14,079 nt of DNA from Pseudomonadota bacterium. Lineage in GTDB: Bacteria > Pseudomonadota > Gammaproteobacteria > SZUA-229. The notes under the pieces were generated by a model. It made no database searches. It was given only the letters and a program-made list of their open reading frames with translations, and was not told the DNA's origin. This document shows, piece by piece, positions 7,038 through 13,900 of this stretch (within the stretch, counting starts at the first letter, position 1; each line of letters starts with the position of its first letter). The DNA is taken from positions 1 to 14,079 of the forward strand of contig JADFWE010000040.1 of assembly GCA_015222915.1 (NCBI GenBank). Reading direction: 5' to 3'. Made by a program: the position numbers and the translations under genes.

Positions 7038-8006
7038 ATGAGTAAAAACGAATTCGATATCATCGAGAAGTATTTCACTTTTCCGGTAAATCGTAATGAT
7101 GTCGTTCTTGCCGGTGGTGATGATTGTGCCATGGTCACGGTTGCCGAAGGCGAACTGTTGCTGGTGACAACGGATACCCTGGTCTCCGGCATACACTTTC
7201 CTGAAAAAACGTCGCCGCAAGATATCGCTTATAAATCAGTCATGGTTAACCTCAGTGATCTGGCGGCTATGGGGGCAAGACCAGCCTGGCTGACGCTGGC
7301 GATCACCATGCCCGATATCGACGAGCAGTGGCTGGCCTCGTTCTCCGGAGAACTTTCATCTGTGCTGTCACAGTTTAATATCGCTCTGATCGGTGGCGAT
7401 ACCACGAAAGGTCCGCTTTCGATTACGATTCAGGCCATGGGTCTGTGTGACAGCGATAAGACCTTAAGGCGTGATACGGCCAGGCCGGGTGACAAGATTT
7501 TTGTTACCGGGAGTCTTGGTGCGGCGGCGGTCGGCCTGCTCGTCGTTCAGAATGGTATCGAAGATAAAGTGCTTCAGCCCTGTGTCGATGATTTAAACCG
7601 GCCTCGTGCCAGGGTCGAATTCGGTCAGGCATTAACCGAATATTCAAGCTGTGCTATCGATGTTTCAGATGGTCTGATAGCAGATCTTGGGCACATCCTT
7701 AAAGCCAGCGATCGCGGTGCGATCATCAAGCTATCTGAAATACCGCTGTCTTCAGCTACCGCCTATTACTATAAGCACTATAATGATCAGCTCATCGACT
7801 GGGATATGGTACTGACCCGGGGGGATGATTACGAGTTATGTTTTACTGCTTCTGCTGACAGGGTGCCGGAGATATACAAACTCGCAGAGAAGCATAAACT
7901 GGAAGTAAGCTGTATAGGTGAAATCTCTGAAAGCAATGAGCTCGTCTGTCTTGATGGTGATGGCAACACCGTTGATATTTCAGCGACAGGGTTCAGGCAC
8001 TTTTGA
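7038..8006 (+). CDS. thiL: Thiamine-monophosphate kinase
   Basis: Phosphorylates thiamine monophosphate with ATP to the active cofactor thiamine diphosphate in the cytosol. The 322-residue protein (E. coli 325) is of the PurM/ThiL ATP-binding family. Motifs in order are GGDDCAMV, TTDTLVSGIHF, SVMVNLSDLAAMGARPAWLTLAI (split by family loops), GGDTTKGPLSITI with metal-binding Asp, the glycine-rich GSLGAAAVGL, AIDVSDGLIADLGHI, and TRGDDYELCFTA. The start at ATG 7038 is preferred over GTG 7035: both share the reading frame, and GAAGGTG at 7023-7029 is a suitable ribosome binding site for either. It follows nusB by 87 bases and precedes pgpA by 65, a conserved gammaproteobacterial order. Confidence 0.97.
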   Translation: MSKNEFDIIEKYFTFPVNRNDVVLAGGDDCAMVTVAEGELLLVTTDTLVSGIHFPEKTSPQDIAYKSVMVNLSDLAAMGARPAWLTLAITMPDIDEQWLASFSGELSSVLSQFNIALIGGDTTKGPLSITIQAMGLCDSDKTLRRDTARPGDKIFVTGSLGAAAVGLLVVQNGIEDKVLQPCVDDLNRPRARVEFGQALTEYSSCAIDVSDGLIADLGHILKASDRGAIIKLSEIPLSSATAYYYKHYNDQLIDWDMVLTRGDDYELCFTASADRVPEIYKLAEKHKLEVSCIGEISESNELVCLDGDGNTVDISATGFRHF

Positions 8007-8071
8007 TCATGGACGTCCCATAGGCGATCTTCCTCCGGCTTTTTTCCTGTAACCGTCATCGATGGATATTT

Positions 8072-8557
8072 ATGTCAGAAAAGAATAGAAAAATTCATCT
8101 TCACGAGATAAAAGACCCTGTGGTTTTTATCGCCACTGGTCTGGGCAGCGGTCTATCGCCGTTTGCTCCCGGTACGGCCGGTACGCTGCTGACGGTTCCA
8201 CTGGTCTACTTCCTGCAGCAACAGACAATATTGATCTATTCGCTGGTTACATTATTTGTATTACTGACGGGCAGCTGGATCTGTGCGTATGCGGCAGAAA
8301 AACTGCAGGTGCATGATCATTCCGGCATCGTGTATGACGAAGTCGCCGGGTTTCTCATCACCATGTTCATGGTGCCATCGGGTTGGCAGTGGATGCTGGC
8401 CGGCTTCGTCCTGTTCCGTTTCTTCGATGCGGTGAAACCCTGGCCAATCTCGTGGATCGACAAAAACATCCATGGTGGCTTCGGTATCATGCTGGATGAT
8501 GTCATTGCCGGTATTGTTAGTCTATGCTTTCTGTTGCTGGCGCATTATTTTATATGA
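8072..8557 (+). CDS. pgpA: Phosphatidylglycerophosphatase A
   Basis: A membrane phosphatase that removes phosphate from phosphatidylglycerol phosphate to give phosphatidylglycerol. The 161-residue length is near E. coli PgpA (172). Family motifs are ATGLGSGLSPFAPGTAGTLL (about 22-41), YDEVAGFLI (about 88-96), FRFFDAVKPWPISWID (about 115-130) and GGFGIMLDDVIAGI (about 135-148), the acidic residues of which are likely to bind metal. Hydrophobic stretches about 38-50, 53-72, 90-117 and 143-161 suggest several membrane spans. It ends the first same-strand block and follows thiL, as in E. coli. A GGATA element before the ATG may be the ribosome binding site. Confidence 0.95.
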   Translation: MSEKNRKIHLHEIKDPVVFIATGLGSGLSPFAPGTAGTLLTVPLVYFLQQQTILIYSLVTLFVLLTGSWICAYAAEKLQVHDHSGIVYDEVAGFLITMFMVPSGWQWMLAGFVLFRFFDAVKPWPISWIDKNIHGGFGIMLDDVIAGIVSLCFLLLAHYFI

Positions 8558-8602
8558 TGTGTTTTTATCCCCCGTCTTTTCTGTAGCAGGATGATTTTAT
8601 CA

Positions 8603-9253
8603 ATGTTAAAACGATCCGTATTTTTGTTGCCCCTGTTGTTTCTTGCTGGCAGCGCACATGCCATAGAGAAGCTGCAAGTGCAGGGGCTGTTTTCAAATAA
8701 AGCGGTTTTGCTTATCGATGGCAAGCGCCATATCCTGGCCGTTGGTCAGACCAGCCCGGAAGGTGTGAAAGTAGTCTCGGCAAACAGCCGTGGTGCGGTG
8801 CTGGAAGTTGATGGTGAGCAGAAACAATATAATCTCGGCAATACCAGTACCGTGAGTACCAGCTTTGCTAAAAGGAAATCTCAGAAAGAAAAAATATTTA
8901 TAAATTCAGGCGGCATGTATCTGACCTACGGCAATATAAACGGCCGCTCTGTGCGTTTTCTCATTGATACCGGCGCCAGTGCAATTGCGATGAATACCGA
9001 GCAGGCGAAACAGCTGGGTATCCGTTACGACAAGATTGGCATCCCGGCAAGCGTCAGCACTGCATCGGGTTTTGAAAAAGCCTACCGGGTCAGGCTGAAA
9101 TCTGTCAGCGTTGGAAAGATCACGGAAACGAACGTCGATGCACTGGTTATCGATGGTAATCACCCCGGGCCGATTTTACTGGGCATGACATTTCTTGGTC
9201 GTCTCAACGTCGAGCATTCGGGCAATGCCATGACATTGCTGCAGAAGGATTGA
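8603..9253 (+). CDS. Exported retropepsin-like (clan AA) aspartic protease
   Basis: A 216-residue protein with an N-terminal signal peptide: MLKRS, hydrophobic FLLPLLFLAG, then a likely cleavage after AHA (Ala20). Residues about 104-205 resemble the bacterial single-chain retropepsin family (TIGR02281 type): GGMYLTYGNINGRSVRFLIDTGAS with catalytic Asp122 in Asp-Thr-Gly, then ASGFEKAYRVRLKSVSVG and the ILLGMTFLGRL segment. One DTG per chain implies dimerisation. Residues about 22-80 (VLLIDGKRHILAVGQTSPEG, VLEVDGEQKQYNLG) have the pattern of a small beta domain like those in GspC/PilP proteins, by eye only. An upstream in-frame ATG at 8591 is rejected because AGCAGG at 8585-8590 lies against it but is well spaced for 8603, and the later start gives a cleaner signal peptide. 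The substrate is unknown. Confidence 0.85.
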   Translation: MLKRSVFLLPLLFLAGSAHAIEKLQVQGLFSNKAVLLIDGKRHILAVGQTSPEGVKVVSANSRGAVLEVDGEQKQYNLGNTSTVSTSFAKRKSQKEKIFINSGGMYLTYGNINGRSVRFLIDTGASAIAMNTEQAKQLGIRYDKIGIPASVSTASGFEKAYRVRLKSVSVGKITETNVDALVIDGNHPGPILLGMTFLGRLNVEHSGNAMTLLQKD

Positions 9254-9268
9254 TCGAGTTGATCAATC
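9248..9268. other. Perfect palindrome covering two convergent stop codons
   Basis: GATTGATC (9248-9255) and GATCAATC (9261-9268) form an 8-bp stem with a 5-base loop. The TGA of the aspartic protease gene (9251-9253) and the stop of maf on the other strand (9263-9265) lie in opposite arms. It could be a minimal bidirectional terminator, but the stem is AT-rich and has no T-tract on either side, so the effect may be weak. Confidence 0.5.
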
Positions 9269-9853
9269 GAGAATCGAAAACCCTTCATTAGCCAAAAAAT
9301 TGACCAGTTCTATCAGCGGCAGTCCGATCAGCGCATTGGGGTCGCTGCCTTCAAAACGTTCAAAAAGGGCGATACCTAAAGCTTCGGATTTGAAGCTGCC
9401 GGCGCAATTGTATGGCTCTTCCTTGTGCAGATAATTTTCGATCATGGTGGGTGTCAGCTGTTTGAAAACGACGGTGTAGGGAACACAGCTGCTCTGTATG
9501 TTGCCGGTTTTGGTGTTCAGCAGGCAGAGGCCGGTCTGAAAGGTAATCTTCTTGCCAGAAGCTTTTGTCAGCTGCTCGAATGCCTTGTCGAAATTACCCG
9601 GTTTGCTTAATTTTTCACCGTTTAGCACGGCGCTCTGGTCAGAGCCTATGATGAGAGCATCGGGATGTCGCTCAGCGATCGCCTGTGCTTTGGCTATGGC
9701 GAGGCGAACCACCATGTCCTCGATCGGTTCGTCAGGCAGGGGTGTTTCGTCGATATCGGGAGAATCACAGATGAAATCGATATGTAACCGTTCCAGCAGA
9801 GCTTTTCTGAAAGGAGAGGTGGATCCAAGAACTATTTTTGCTGTTTTACTCAT
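9263..9853 (-). CDS. yceF: Maf-family nucleotide pyrophosphatase, YceF type (7-methyl-GTP pyrophosphatase)
   Basis: A house-cleaning enzyme that hydrolyses 7-methyl-GTP to its monophosphate and pyrophosphate, by analogy with E. coli YceF. The 196-residue protein has the Maf N-terminal motif LGSTSPFRKALLERL (9-23, with Ser11, Ser13 and Arg16), the DIDETPLPDE segment (33-42), the catalytic Asp72 in IIGSDQSAV, SKPGNF, FQTGLCLL, and CAGSFKSEALGIALFERFEGSDPNALIGLPL. The whole length follows YceF more closely than the dTTP/UTP-type Maf. The location, divergent from yceD-rpmF-plsX-fabH, is the same as in E. coli, which supports the subtype. No strong Shine-Dalgarno is seen before the start. It converges with the protease gene with nine bases between the stops. 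Confidence 0.94.
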   Translation of the reverse strand: MSKTAKIVLGSTSPFRKALLERLHIDFICDSPDIDETPLPDEPIEDMVVRLAIAKAQAIAERHPDALIIGSDQSAVLNGEKLSKPGNFDKAFEQLTKASGKKITFQTGLCLLNTKTGNIQSSCVPYTVVFKQLTPTMIENYLHKEEPYNCAGSFKSEALGIALFERFEGSDPNALIGLPLIELVNFLANEGFSILD

Positions 9854-10069
9854 TAATTTATCGTCAGGTTTGATGCTTCAGACCTGATAGATTTCGTCCG
9901 GCATCAGGAAGTTACTGATTGTGTTAAAAATTTTCTGTATTCTAAACAAATTGCAGGGATTTTGCATTGTTTCCGACCTTCGTTTACCGTCTTGAAAGGG
10001 CTGTAGAAGCTATTGAAATGTAAGGGGAAACTGTACAGCTTGTCTGCATTACTATAGAATAGGCGGATT

Positions 10070-10633
10070 ATGCAGACGTTAAACCCCGCATCAATACCCG
10101 TAGTATTGCCGGAAACGGTGGATTTTGTTCGGCAGGTTGAACTCAATCGCACCCTCGAGGGTGTATATCCTCTGTCGAAGTTTACCCGTTTGGGTGAATT
10201 ATTGCTGAGTGATGAGGGTTTTATCTCGGTAAAACTCGAGTTTGGTCAGTGTGTCGGTTTTGACTGTTTGCGTGCTCAAATCTCTGCAAAACTGCAGCTG
10301 GAATGTCAGCGCTGTCTGGATTCGGCAGCAACCGATGTGTCAGGCAGTTTTAAGTTTGCACTGGTACGTAACGAAGAAGAGTCTGAGTTGCTGCCGGAAG
10401 AGCTTGAGCCTTATCTGCTCGAAGGTGATGAACAATCCATCATCGACCTGGTCGAAGATGAGCTTTTACTGTGCCTGCCGATGGTGACGACACATGAGGG
10501 TGAATGTTCTGATTTTATGAGCAGGCAGAACGAGATTAAGGCAGCGATTGAAGCAGAGAGAGAGGCTGATAAAAAAGCTTCGCATCCTTTTGCCGCATTG
10601 CAGGCTTTAAAAGATGATTTAAAGATTAATTGA
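10070..10633 (+). CDS. yceD: YceD (DUF177) protein, linked to 23S rRNA accumulation
   Basis: YceD is encoded with L32 in most bacteria, and family work ties it to 23S rRNA accumulation; its molecular action is not settled. The 187-residue protein is near E. coli YceD (173). It carries the family CxxC signature at Cys79-Cys82 (LECQRCLDS) in the middle, then an acidic stretch (EEESELLPEELEPYLLEGDEQ, split about 105-126), the IDLVEDELLLCLP segment, and a C-terminal HPFAALQALK tail. A clear ribosome binding site, AGGCGG at 10061-10066, precedes the ATG. It is separated from rpmF by a strong hairpin terminator, so L32 may depend on readthrough or its own promoter. Confidence 0.93.
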   Translation: MQTLNPASIPVVLPETVDFVRQVELNRTLEGVYPLSKFTRLGELLLSDEGFISVKLEFGQCVGFDCLRAQISAKLQLECQRCLDSAATDVSGSFKFALVRNEEESELLPEELEPYLLEGDEQSIIDLVEDELLLCLPMVTTHEGECSDFMSRQNEIKAAIEAEREADKKASHPFAALQALKDDLKIN

Positions 10634-10640
10634 GAATTAA

Positions 10641-10676
10641 TCAAAAACCGGTGGCGACGAGCACACCGGTTTTTGA
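10641..10676. terminator. Terminator-like hairpin between yceD and rpmF
   Basis: TCAAAAACCGGTG (10641-10653) and CACCGGTTTTTGA (10664-10676) are perfect complements, 13 pairs with a 10-base loop. The ACCGGTG core is followed by five T on the + strand and, by symmetry, five T on the - strand. This is the shape of a bidirectional intrinsic terminator. It starts eight bases after the yceD stop. The T run is only five, so termination may be partial. Confidence 0.75.
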
Positions 10677-10744
10677 TGAACATCAGTAATAAACACTAGT
10701 AATAATAGTACAGCTTAAAAGTACATAAGTTTTAGGAGATATCC

Positions 10745-10933
10745 GTGGCAGTTCAAAAGAGTAGAAAATCACGTTCAAAACGTGGCATGCGTCGTTCACA
10801 TGATGCAATCGGTGGCGCAACATTATCTGTTGATCCAACTTCAGGTGAAACCCATCACCGTCATCACGTAACTGCTGACGGTTATTATAAAGGCCGTAAA
10901 GTCGTTAATACTGGCGACGCATTTGAAGATTAG
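10745..10933 (+). CDS. rpmF: 50S ribosomal protein L32
   Basis: A small basic protein of the large ribosomal subunit. The 62-residue sequence follows E. coli L32 closely: [20 protein letters not shown], then [27 protein letters not shown] and a short acidic tail. It lacks the zinc-binding cysteines of the C+ type, as is usual for gammaproteobacteria. The start is a GTG at 10745, fixed by the conserved MAVQ end and a strong AGGAG at 10734-10738, six bases upstream. Lying between a terminator-like hairpin and a second 15-bp hairpin, it may be expressed as a separate, abundant transcript segment. A weak promoter (TTGATG at 10673, TAGTAA at 10697, spacing 18) is possible but not convincing. Confidence 0.98.
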   Translation: MAVQKSRKSRSKRGMRRSHDAIGGATLSVDPTSGETHHRHHVTADGYYKGRKVVNTGDAFED

Positions 10934-10941
10934 TATTATTT

Positions 10942-10984
10942 ACCGTCAGTATCGAACATCGATAACTGTTTCGATACTGACGGT
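10942..10984 (+). other. 15-bp perfect hairpin between rpmF and plsX
   Basis: ACCGTCAGTATCGAA (10942-10956) and TTCGATACTGACGGT (10970-10984) are perfect complements with a 13-base loop. The structure lies eight bases after the rpmF stop and ends 11 bases before the plsX ATG. No T-tract follows, so a stand-alone terminator is unlikely. It could protect the rpmF message at its 3' end, be an RNase III cleavage site, or hinder ribosome access to plsX, which has no clear Shine-Dalgarno sequence. Confidence 0.75.
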
Positions 10985-10995
10985 CAGTAATAAAT

Positions 10996-12075
10996 ATGGC
11001 GACCATTAAAACGGCAACCATCGCTTTAGATGCCATGGGTGGTGACTTCGGTCCTGAAGTTGTTATCCCGGCTGCAGTCCATGTAGCGAAAAAACTCAAT
11101 GATATACATATCATCCTCGTCGGCGACGAGGAAGTTCTTCGTGCCAGCGCAAAAACACAGGGCATCGATCTAGACGATCATTTCGAGATCAAACATGCTT
11201 CACAGGTCGTTGAGATGCATGAAGATCCGCGTCATGCCGTGCGCAAGAAGAAAGATTCCTCCATGCGGGTAGCGATCAACCTGGTAAAAGAAGGGCAGGC
11301 GCAGGCAACGGTCAGTGCCGGCAATACCGGTGCGCTGATGGCGACGGCCAAGTTTGTCCTGAAGACTATTCCGGGAATCGACCGGCCGGCGATCTGTACC
11401 ACCATCCCGTCTTTTGGCGGGCATACGCAGATGCTCGATCTGGGTGCGAATGTCGACAGCAGTCCCGAACAGCTGTTCCAGTTTGCTGTCATGGGCTCGG
11501 TGCTGGCTGAAGCGGTCGATAATACGCATACGCCAAAAATAGGACTGTTGAATAACGGCTCTGAAGATGTCAAAGGCAATGCCCAGGTCAAAGCAGCAAA
11601 TCAGCTGATGAAAGGTGACGCGCCGTTTAACTATATCGGTTATGTCGAAGGTGATGATATCTACAGTGATAAGGTCGATGTCGTCGTCTGTGACGGCTTC
11701 GTCGGTAACGTATCGCTGAAAACCATGGAAGGGGTCGCGAAGATGATCGCCTCGATGATGCGCGAAGAGTTTAAGCGTACACCGCTCTCCATGCTGGCAG
11801 GCCTTATCGCTAAGCCGGTGCTTAACCGCTTCAAGCAACGGGCCGATCCGCGCATGTACAACGGTGCGTCGATGCTGGGTTTAAACGGTATCGTGATCAA
11901 AAGTCATGGCGGGGCAGATGTGTTAAGTTACGCTAATGCGATCGAGATAGCCGTACTGGAAGTCGAAAAATCGGTGCCGGAGCATATCCGTGAATGCATG
12001 GAACCGCTAATGAAAAAAACTATGGCCGATGAGGGCATGGCCGACAGGGGTCATACCGAGGAGACAGCAGCGTGA
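10996..12075 (+). CDS. plsX: Phosphate acyltransferase PlsX
   Basis: Makes acyl-phosphate from acyl-ACP, the acyl donor for PlsY in glycerophospholipid synthesis. It works at the inner face of the membrane. The 359-residue length matches the family (E. coli about 350). Motifs are [12 protein letters not shown] (9-20), [11 protein letters not shown] (106-115), [56 protein letters not shown], and [20 protein letters not shown] near the C-terminus. The start follows the short [16 protein letters not shown] beginning. No clear Shine-Dalgarno is seen, and a 15-bp hairpin stands just upstream. The stop overlaps the fabH start by four bases (GTGA), which suggests translational coupling of the two enzymes. 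Confidence 0.97.
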   Translation: MATIKTATIALDAMGGDFGPEVVIPAAVHVAKKLNDIHIILVGDEEVLRASAKTQGIDLDDHFEIKHASQVVEMHEDPRHAVRKKKDSSMRVAINLVKEGQAQATVSAGNTGALMATAKFVLKTIPGIDRPAICTTIPSFGGHTQMLDLGANVDSSPEQLFQFAVMGSVLAEAVDNTHTPKIGLLNNGSEDVKGNAQVKAANQLMKGDAPFNYIGYVEGDDIYSDKVDVVVCDGFVGNVSLKTMEGVAKMIASMMREEFKRTPLSMLAGLIAKPVLNRFKQRADPRMYNGASMLGLNGIVIKSHGGADVLSYANAIEIAVLEVEKSVPEHIRECMEPLMKKTMADEGMADRGHTEETAA

Positions 12076-13040
12076 GTTACGCAAGAATAGCCGGTACCGG
12101 TAGTTACCTGCCTGAAAAAATACTGACCAATGCCGATATCGAAAAGATGGTGGATACCACTGATGAGTGGATCCGTTCACGCACCGGCATAGAAGAGCGC
12201 CATATCGCTGCAGATGGTCAGTATACGGTTGACCTTGCTGAGCAGGCCGCACTCAGAGCGATGGAAGCAGCCGGTAAGACCAAAGACGATATCGATCTGA
12301 TCATCGTCGCCACCACGACCCCGGACCGTGTTTTCCCCAGTACCGCCTGTCTATTGCAGCAACGACTGGATATCCATGGCTGTGCCGCGTTCGATGTACA
12401 GGCAGTGTGTACCGGTTTTGTCTATGGTCTGGGTATCGCTAATAATTTTTTCCTGGCAGGCGCGTCGAAATGTGCGCTTATCGTCGGTGCTGAGACACTG
12501 TCCCGGGTCGTCGACTGGTCCGACCGCAATACCTGTGTATTGTTTGGCGATGGTGCCGGTGCCGTTATCCTCGAGCAGAGCGAAGAACCGGGCATCCTGT
12601 CCACACACCTGCATGCAGATGGTGCTTATGAGAACCTGTTGACCGTGCCCTATGGCGTCTCAACACGTGCCGATCAAATTATCGAAGGTAACGGCGGCAT
12701 CCAGATGATCGGTAACGAGGTATTCAAGATGGCGGTCAATACCCTGGGTCGTATCGTCGATGAAACACTTACCCATAATAATATGGAAAAGTCGGATATC
12801 GACTGGCTGGTGCCGCACCAGGCGAATATCCGCATCATCAATGCCACTGCAAAAAAACTCAAGATGTCGACTGACCATGTCGTTGTTACGGTCAATAAGC
12901 ACGGCAATACTTCAGCGGCTTCGGTTCCGCTTGCTCTGGATACTGCAGTACGTGATGGCCGTATCAAACGCGGTGAGACTTTGTTGCTGGAAGCCTTCGG
13001 CGGCGGTTTTACCTGGGGTTCGGCCCTGATAAAATACTAA
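12072..13040 (+). CDS. fabH: Beta-ketoacyl-ACP synthase III
   Basis: Starts fatty acid synthesis by condensing acetyl-CoA with malonyl-ACP. The 322-residue protein (E. coli 317) has the full catalytic triad: Cys113 in [11 protein letters not shown], His249 in VPHQANIRI, and Asn279 in [10 protein letters not shown]. Other family segments are [14 protein letters not shown] (31-44), GDGAGAVIL (159-167) and the C-terminal [13 protein letters not shown]. The GTG start overlaps the plsX TGA, and the [13 protein letters not shown] beginning confirms it. In E. coli the next genes are fabD, fabG and acpP. Here fabH is followed by a large hairpin and an unrelated VOC gene, so those genes must be elsewhere. 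Confidence 0.97.
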   Translation: MSYARIAGTGSYLPEKILTNADIEKMVDTTDEWIRSRTGIEERHIAADGQYTVDLAEQAALRAMEAAGKTKDDIDLIIVATTTPDRVFPSTACLLQQRLDIHGCAAFDVQAVCTGFVYGLGIANNFFLAGASKCALIVGAETLSRVVDWSDRNTCVLFGDGAGAVILEQSEEPGILSTHLHADGAYENLLTVPYGVSTRADQIIEGNGGIQMIGNEVFKMAVNTLGRIVDETLTHNNMEKSDIDWLVPHQANIRIINATAKKLKMSTDHVVVTVNKHGNTSAASVPLALDTAVRDGRIKRGETLLLEAFGGGFTWGSALIKY

Positions 13041-13045
13041 GCAAT

Positions 13046-13079
13046 CAAGGGCTAAACAGGCGTGTTACCTGTTCCCTTG
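13046..13079 (+). other. Composite hairpin after fabH, with a competing pairing to the next ribosome binding site
   Basis: The outer stem is CAAGGG (13046-13051) with CCCTTG (13074-13079). The inner stem is AACAGG (13055-13060) with CCTGTT (13068-13073), and a 3-base bulge separates them on the 5' side. It resembles a terminator stem, but the following TTCATGTTTC is a poor T-tract. The segment ACCTGTT (13067-13073) can instead pair with AACAGGT (13090-13096), which contains the likely ribosome binding site of the next gene, so two folds compete. Confidence 0.6.
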
Positions 13080-13101
13080 TTCATGTTTCAACAGGTGAGT
13101 G

Positions 13102-13515
13102 ATGGCAATCCTTGGTGCAATTCCCGTACTTAACTGTCATTCCATTGATGCCTCTCTGAGTTTTTATACACAGTTACTGCAATTTGTTGTCGTCAATAAA
13201 CGTGAGCGTGAAGGCCGGCTTGACTGGGTGCATCTTATGCATGGTGAAACCACCCTGATGTTGCAGGTTGCCACCGAAGCGTTAGGTTCCCAAACTACAC
13301 AATCATCTGGCCCGTCGTTAGAAGATGCGTCGAGCAATATCCGGCAGTCGCCGATATCCTTATACTTTTTTGTTACTGATATAAAAGACTTACATCACTT
13401 TGTTAAAGCAAAAAACAACAGTGTTTCTGCGTTAAAAGAAACGGACTACAGGATGCAGGAGTTCAGCATGTCAGACCCGGAAGGTAATACGGTTACGTTC
13501 GGGCAGAAGAATTGA
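13102..13515 (+). CDS. VOC-fold (glyoxalase/bleomycin-resistance-like) protein
   Basis: A 137-residue soluble protein with the paired beta-alpha-beta-beta-beta pattern of the vicinal oxygen chelate fold. The first half (about 4-57) has IPVLNCHSIDASLSFYTQLLQF and WVHLMHGETTLMLQ. The second (about 85-134) has ISLYFFVTDIKDLHHFV and ends in the usual FSMSDPEGNTVTFGQ, with Glu127 at a common metal-ligand position. VOC proteins include glyoxalases, dioxygenases and antibiotic-binding proteins. The clearest likeness is to the small single-domain bleomycin-resistance type, but sequence alone does not give the substrate. ATG 13102 is preferred to GTG 13099, since AGGTGAG (13093-13099) precedes it. It is alone between fabH and cspA. 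Confidence 0.85.
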   Translation: MAILGAIPVLNCHSIDASLSFYTQLLQFVVVNKREREGRLDWVHLMHGETTLMLQVATEALGSQTTQSSGPSLEDASSNIRQSPISLYFFVTDIKDLHHFVKAKNNSVSALKETDYRMQEFSMSDPEGNTVTFGQKN

Positions 13516-13549
13516 TTGTTTTCTCAACGTCGGTTCTTGACACAAAGGC

Positions 13550-13662
13550 GACGTTATTCGTCTTTCGTTATTCGTCGTTCGTAAAAAATACCAAACAGCA
13601 GGGACTGCATAGCCACTGGTTCATTTCGTGTTTTTAGCTTTTAACGAACGACGGCCAACGTC
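13550..13662. repeat. Short-unit tandem and inverted repeat
   Basis: Two 14-base units, GTTATTCGTCTTTC at 13553-13566 and GTTATTCGTCGTTC at 13567-13580, differ at one base. The segment 13550-13570 is also repeated in inverted orientation at 13642-13662, with 17 of 21 bases matching. The layout of short degenerate units inside an imperfect inverted repeat is like that of the glyA-nrdR element, but the sequence is different. Confidence 0.65.
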
Positions 13663-13835
13663 TCTTTCTAGCCGTAAGTTGACCATTCGTCAAAAAAATA
13701 TTTTTAGCAAACCTGCTTTGTATTGTCCTTTTTCATATCATAACGCTGCTTATGTTTTGTCCTATGGCTCATAAATAACGTTAAACAACATTAACTTACA
13801 GTAATATTCTAATTTAAATATTTATAAGATTTTTA

Positions 13836-13863
13836 TTGTTTTCTGGAAGAATGCTGATATACA
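13836..13863 (+). promoter_or_regulatory. Predicted sigma-70 promoter of the cold shock gene
   Basis: A -35-like TTGTTT (13836-13841), a 16-base spacer and an extended -10 TGATATACA (13855-13863) precede the gene. Transcription would start near 13870, giving a leader of about 30 bases. AT-rich sequence upstream is compatible with a UP element. The -35 is poor; the call rests on the extended -10. Confidence 0.5.
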
Positions 13864-13900
13864 ATGAGCACTCTACAAAAATGAACAAAATGGAGCTGTA

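Larger units (their letters stand above)
13516..13900. other. Long AT-rich intergenic region upstream of the cold shock gene
   Basis: No gene was recognised on either strand. Bases 13550-13662 hold tandem and inverted short repeats, described separately. From about 13680 on the sequence is strongly AT-rich, with many A and T runs that could act as a UP element or bind nucleoid proteins. A likely promoter for the cold shock gene lies at 13836-13863 and its ribosome binding site at 13892-13895. Confidence 0.6.

Noticed and set aside
8591..8602. Upstream ATG of the retropepsin-like gene
   Set aside because: The AGCAGG motif abuts it with no spacing, and the later ATG at 8603 gives a cleaner signal peptide.
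10040..10060. Promoter TTGTCT/TATAGA just before yceD
   Set aside because: The spacing between the boxes is only 7 bases, and a start from that -10 would remove the clear ribosome binding site at 10061-10066.
9904..10152. 82-residue reading frame on the - strand in the maf-yceD gap
   Set aside because: It overlaps the yceD start, resembles no family, and covers the region where the yceD promoter should be.
11200..11838. 212-residue reading frame on the - strand inside plsX
   Set aside because: Antisense shadow of a clearly real gene; no motif and no independent ribosome binding site.
13550..13662. CRISPR-like repeat array
   Set aside because: The units are 14 bases, adjacent without spacers, and only two in number.
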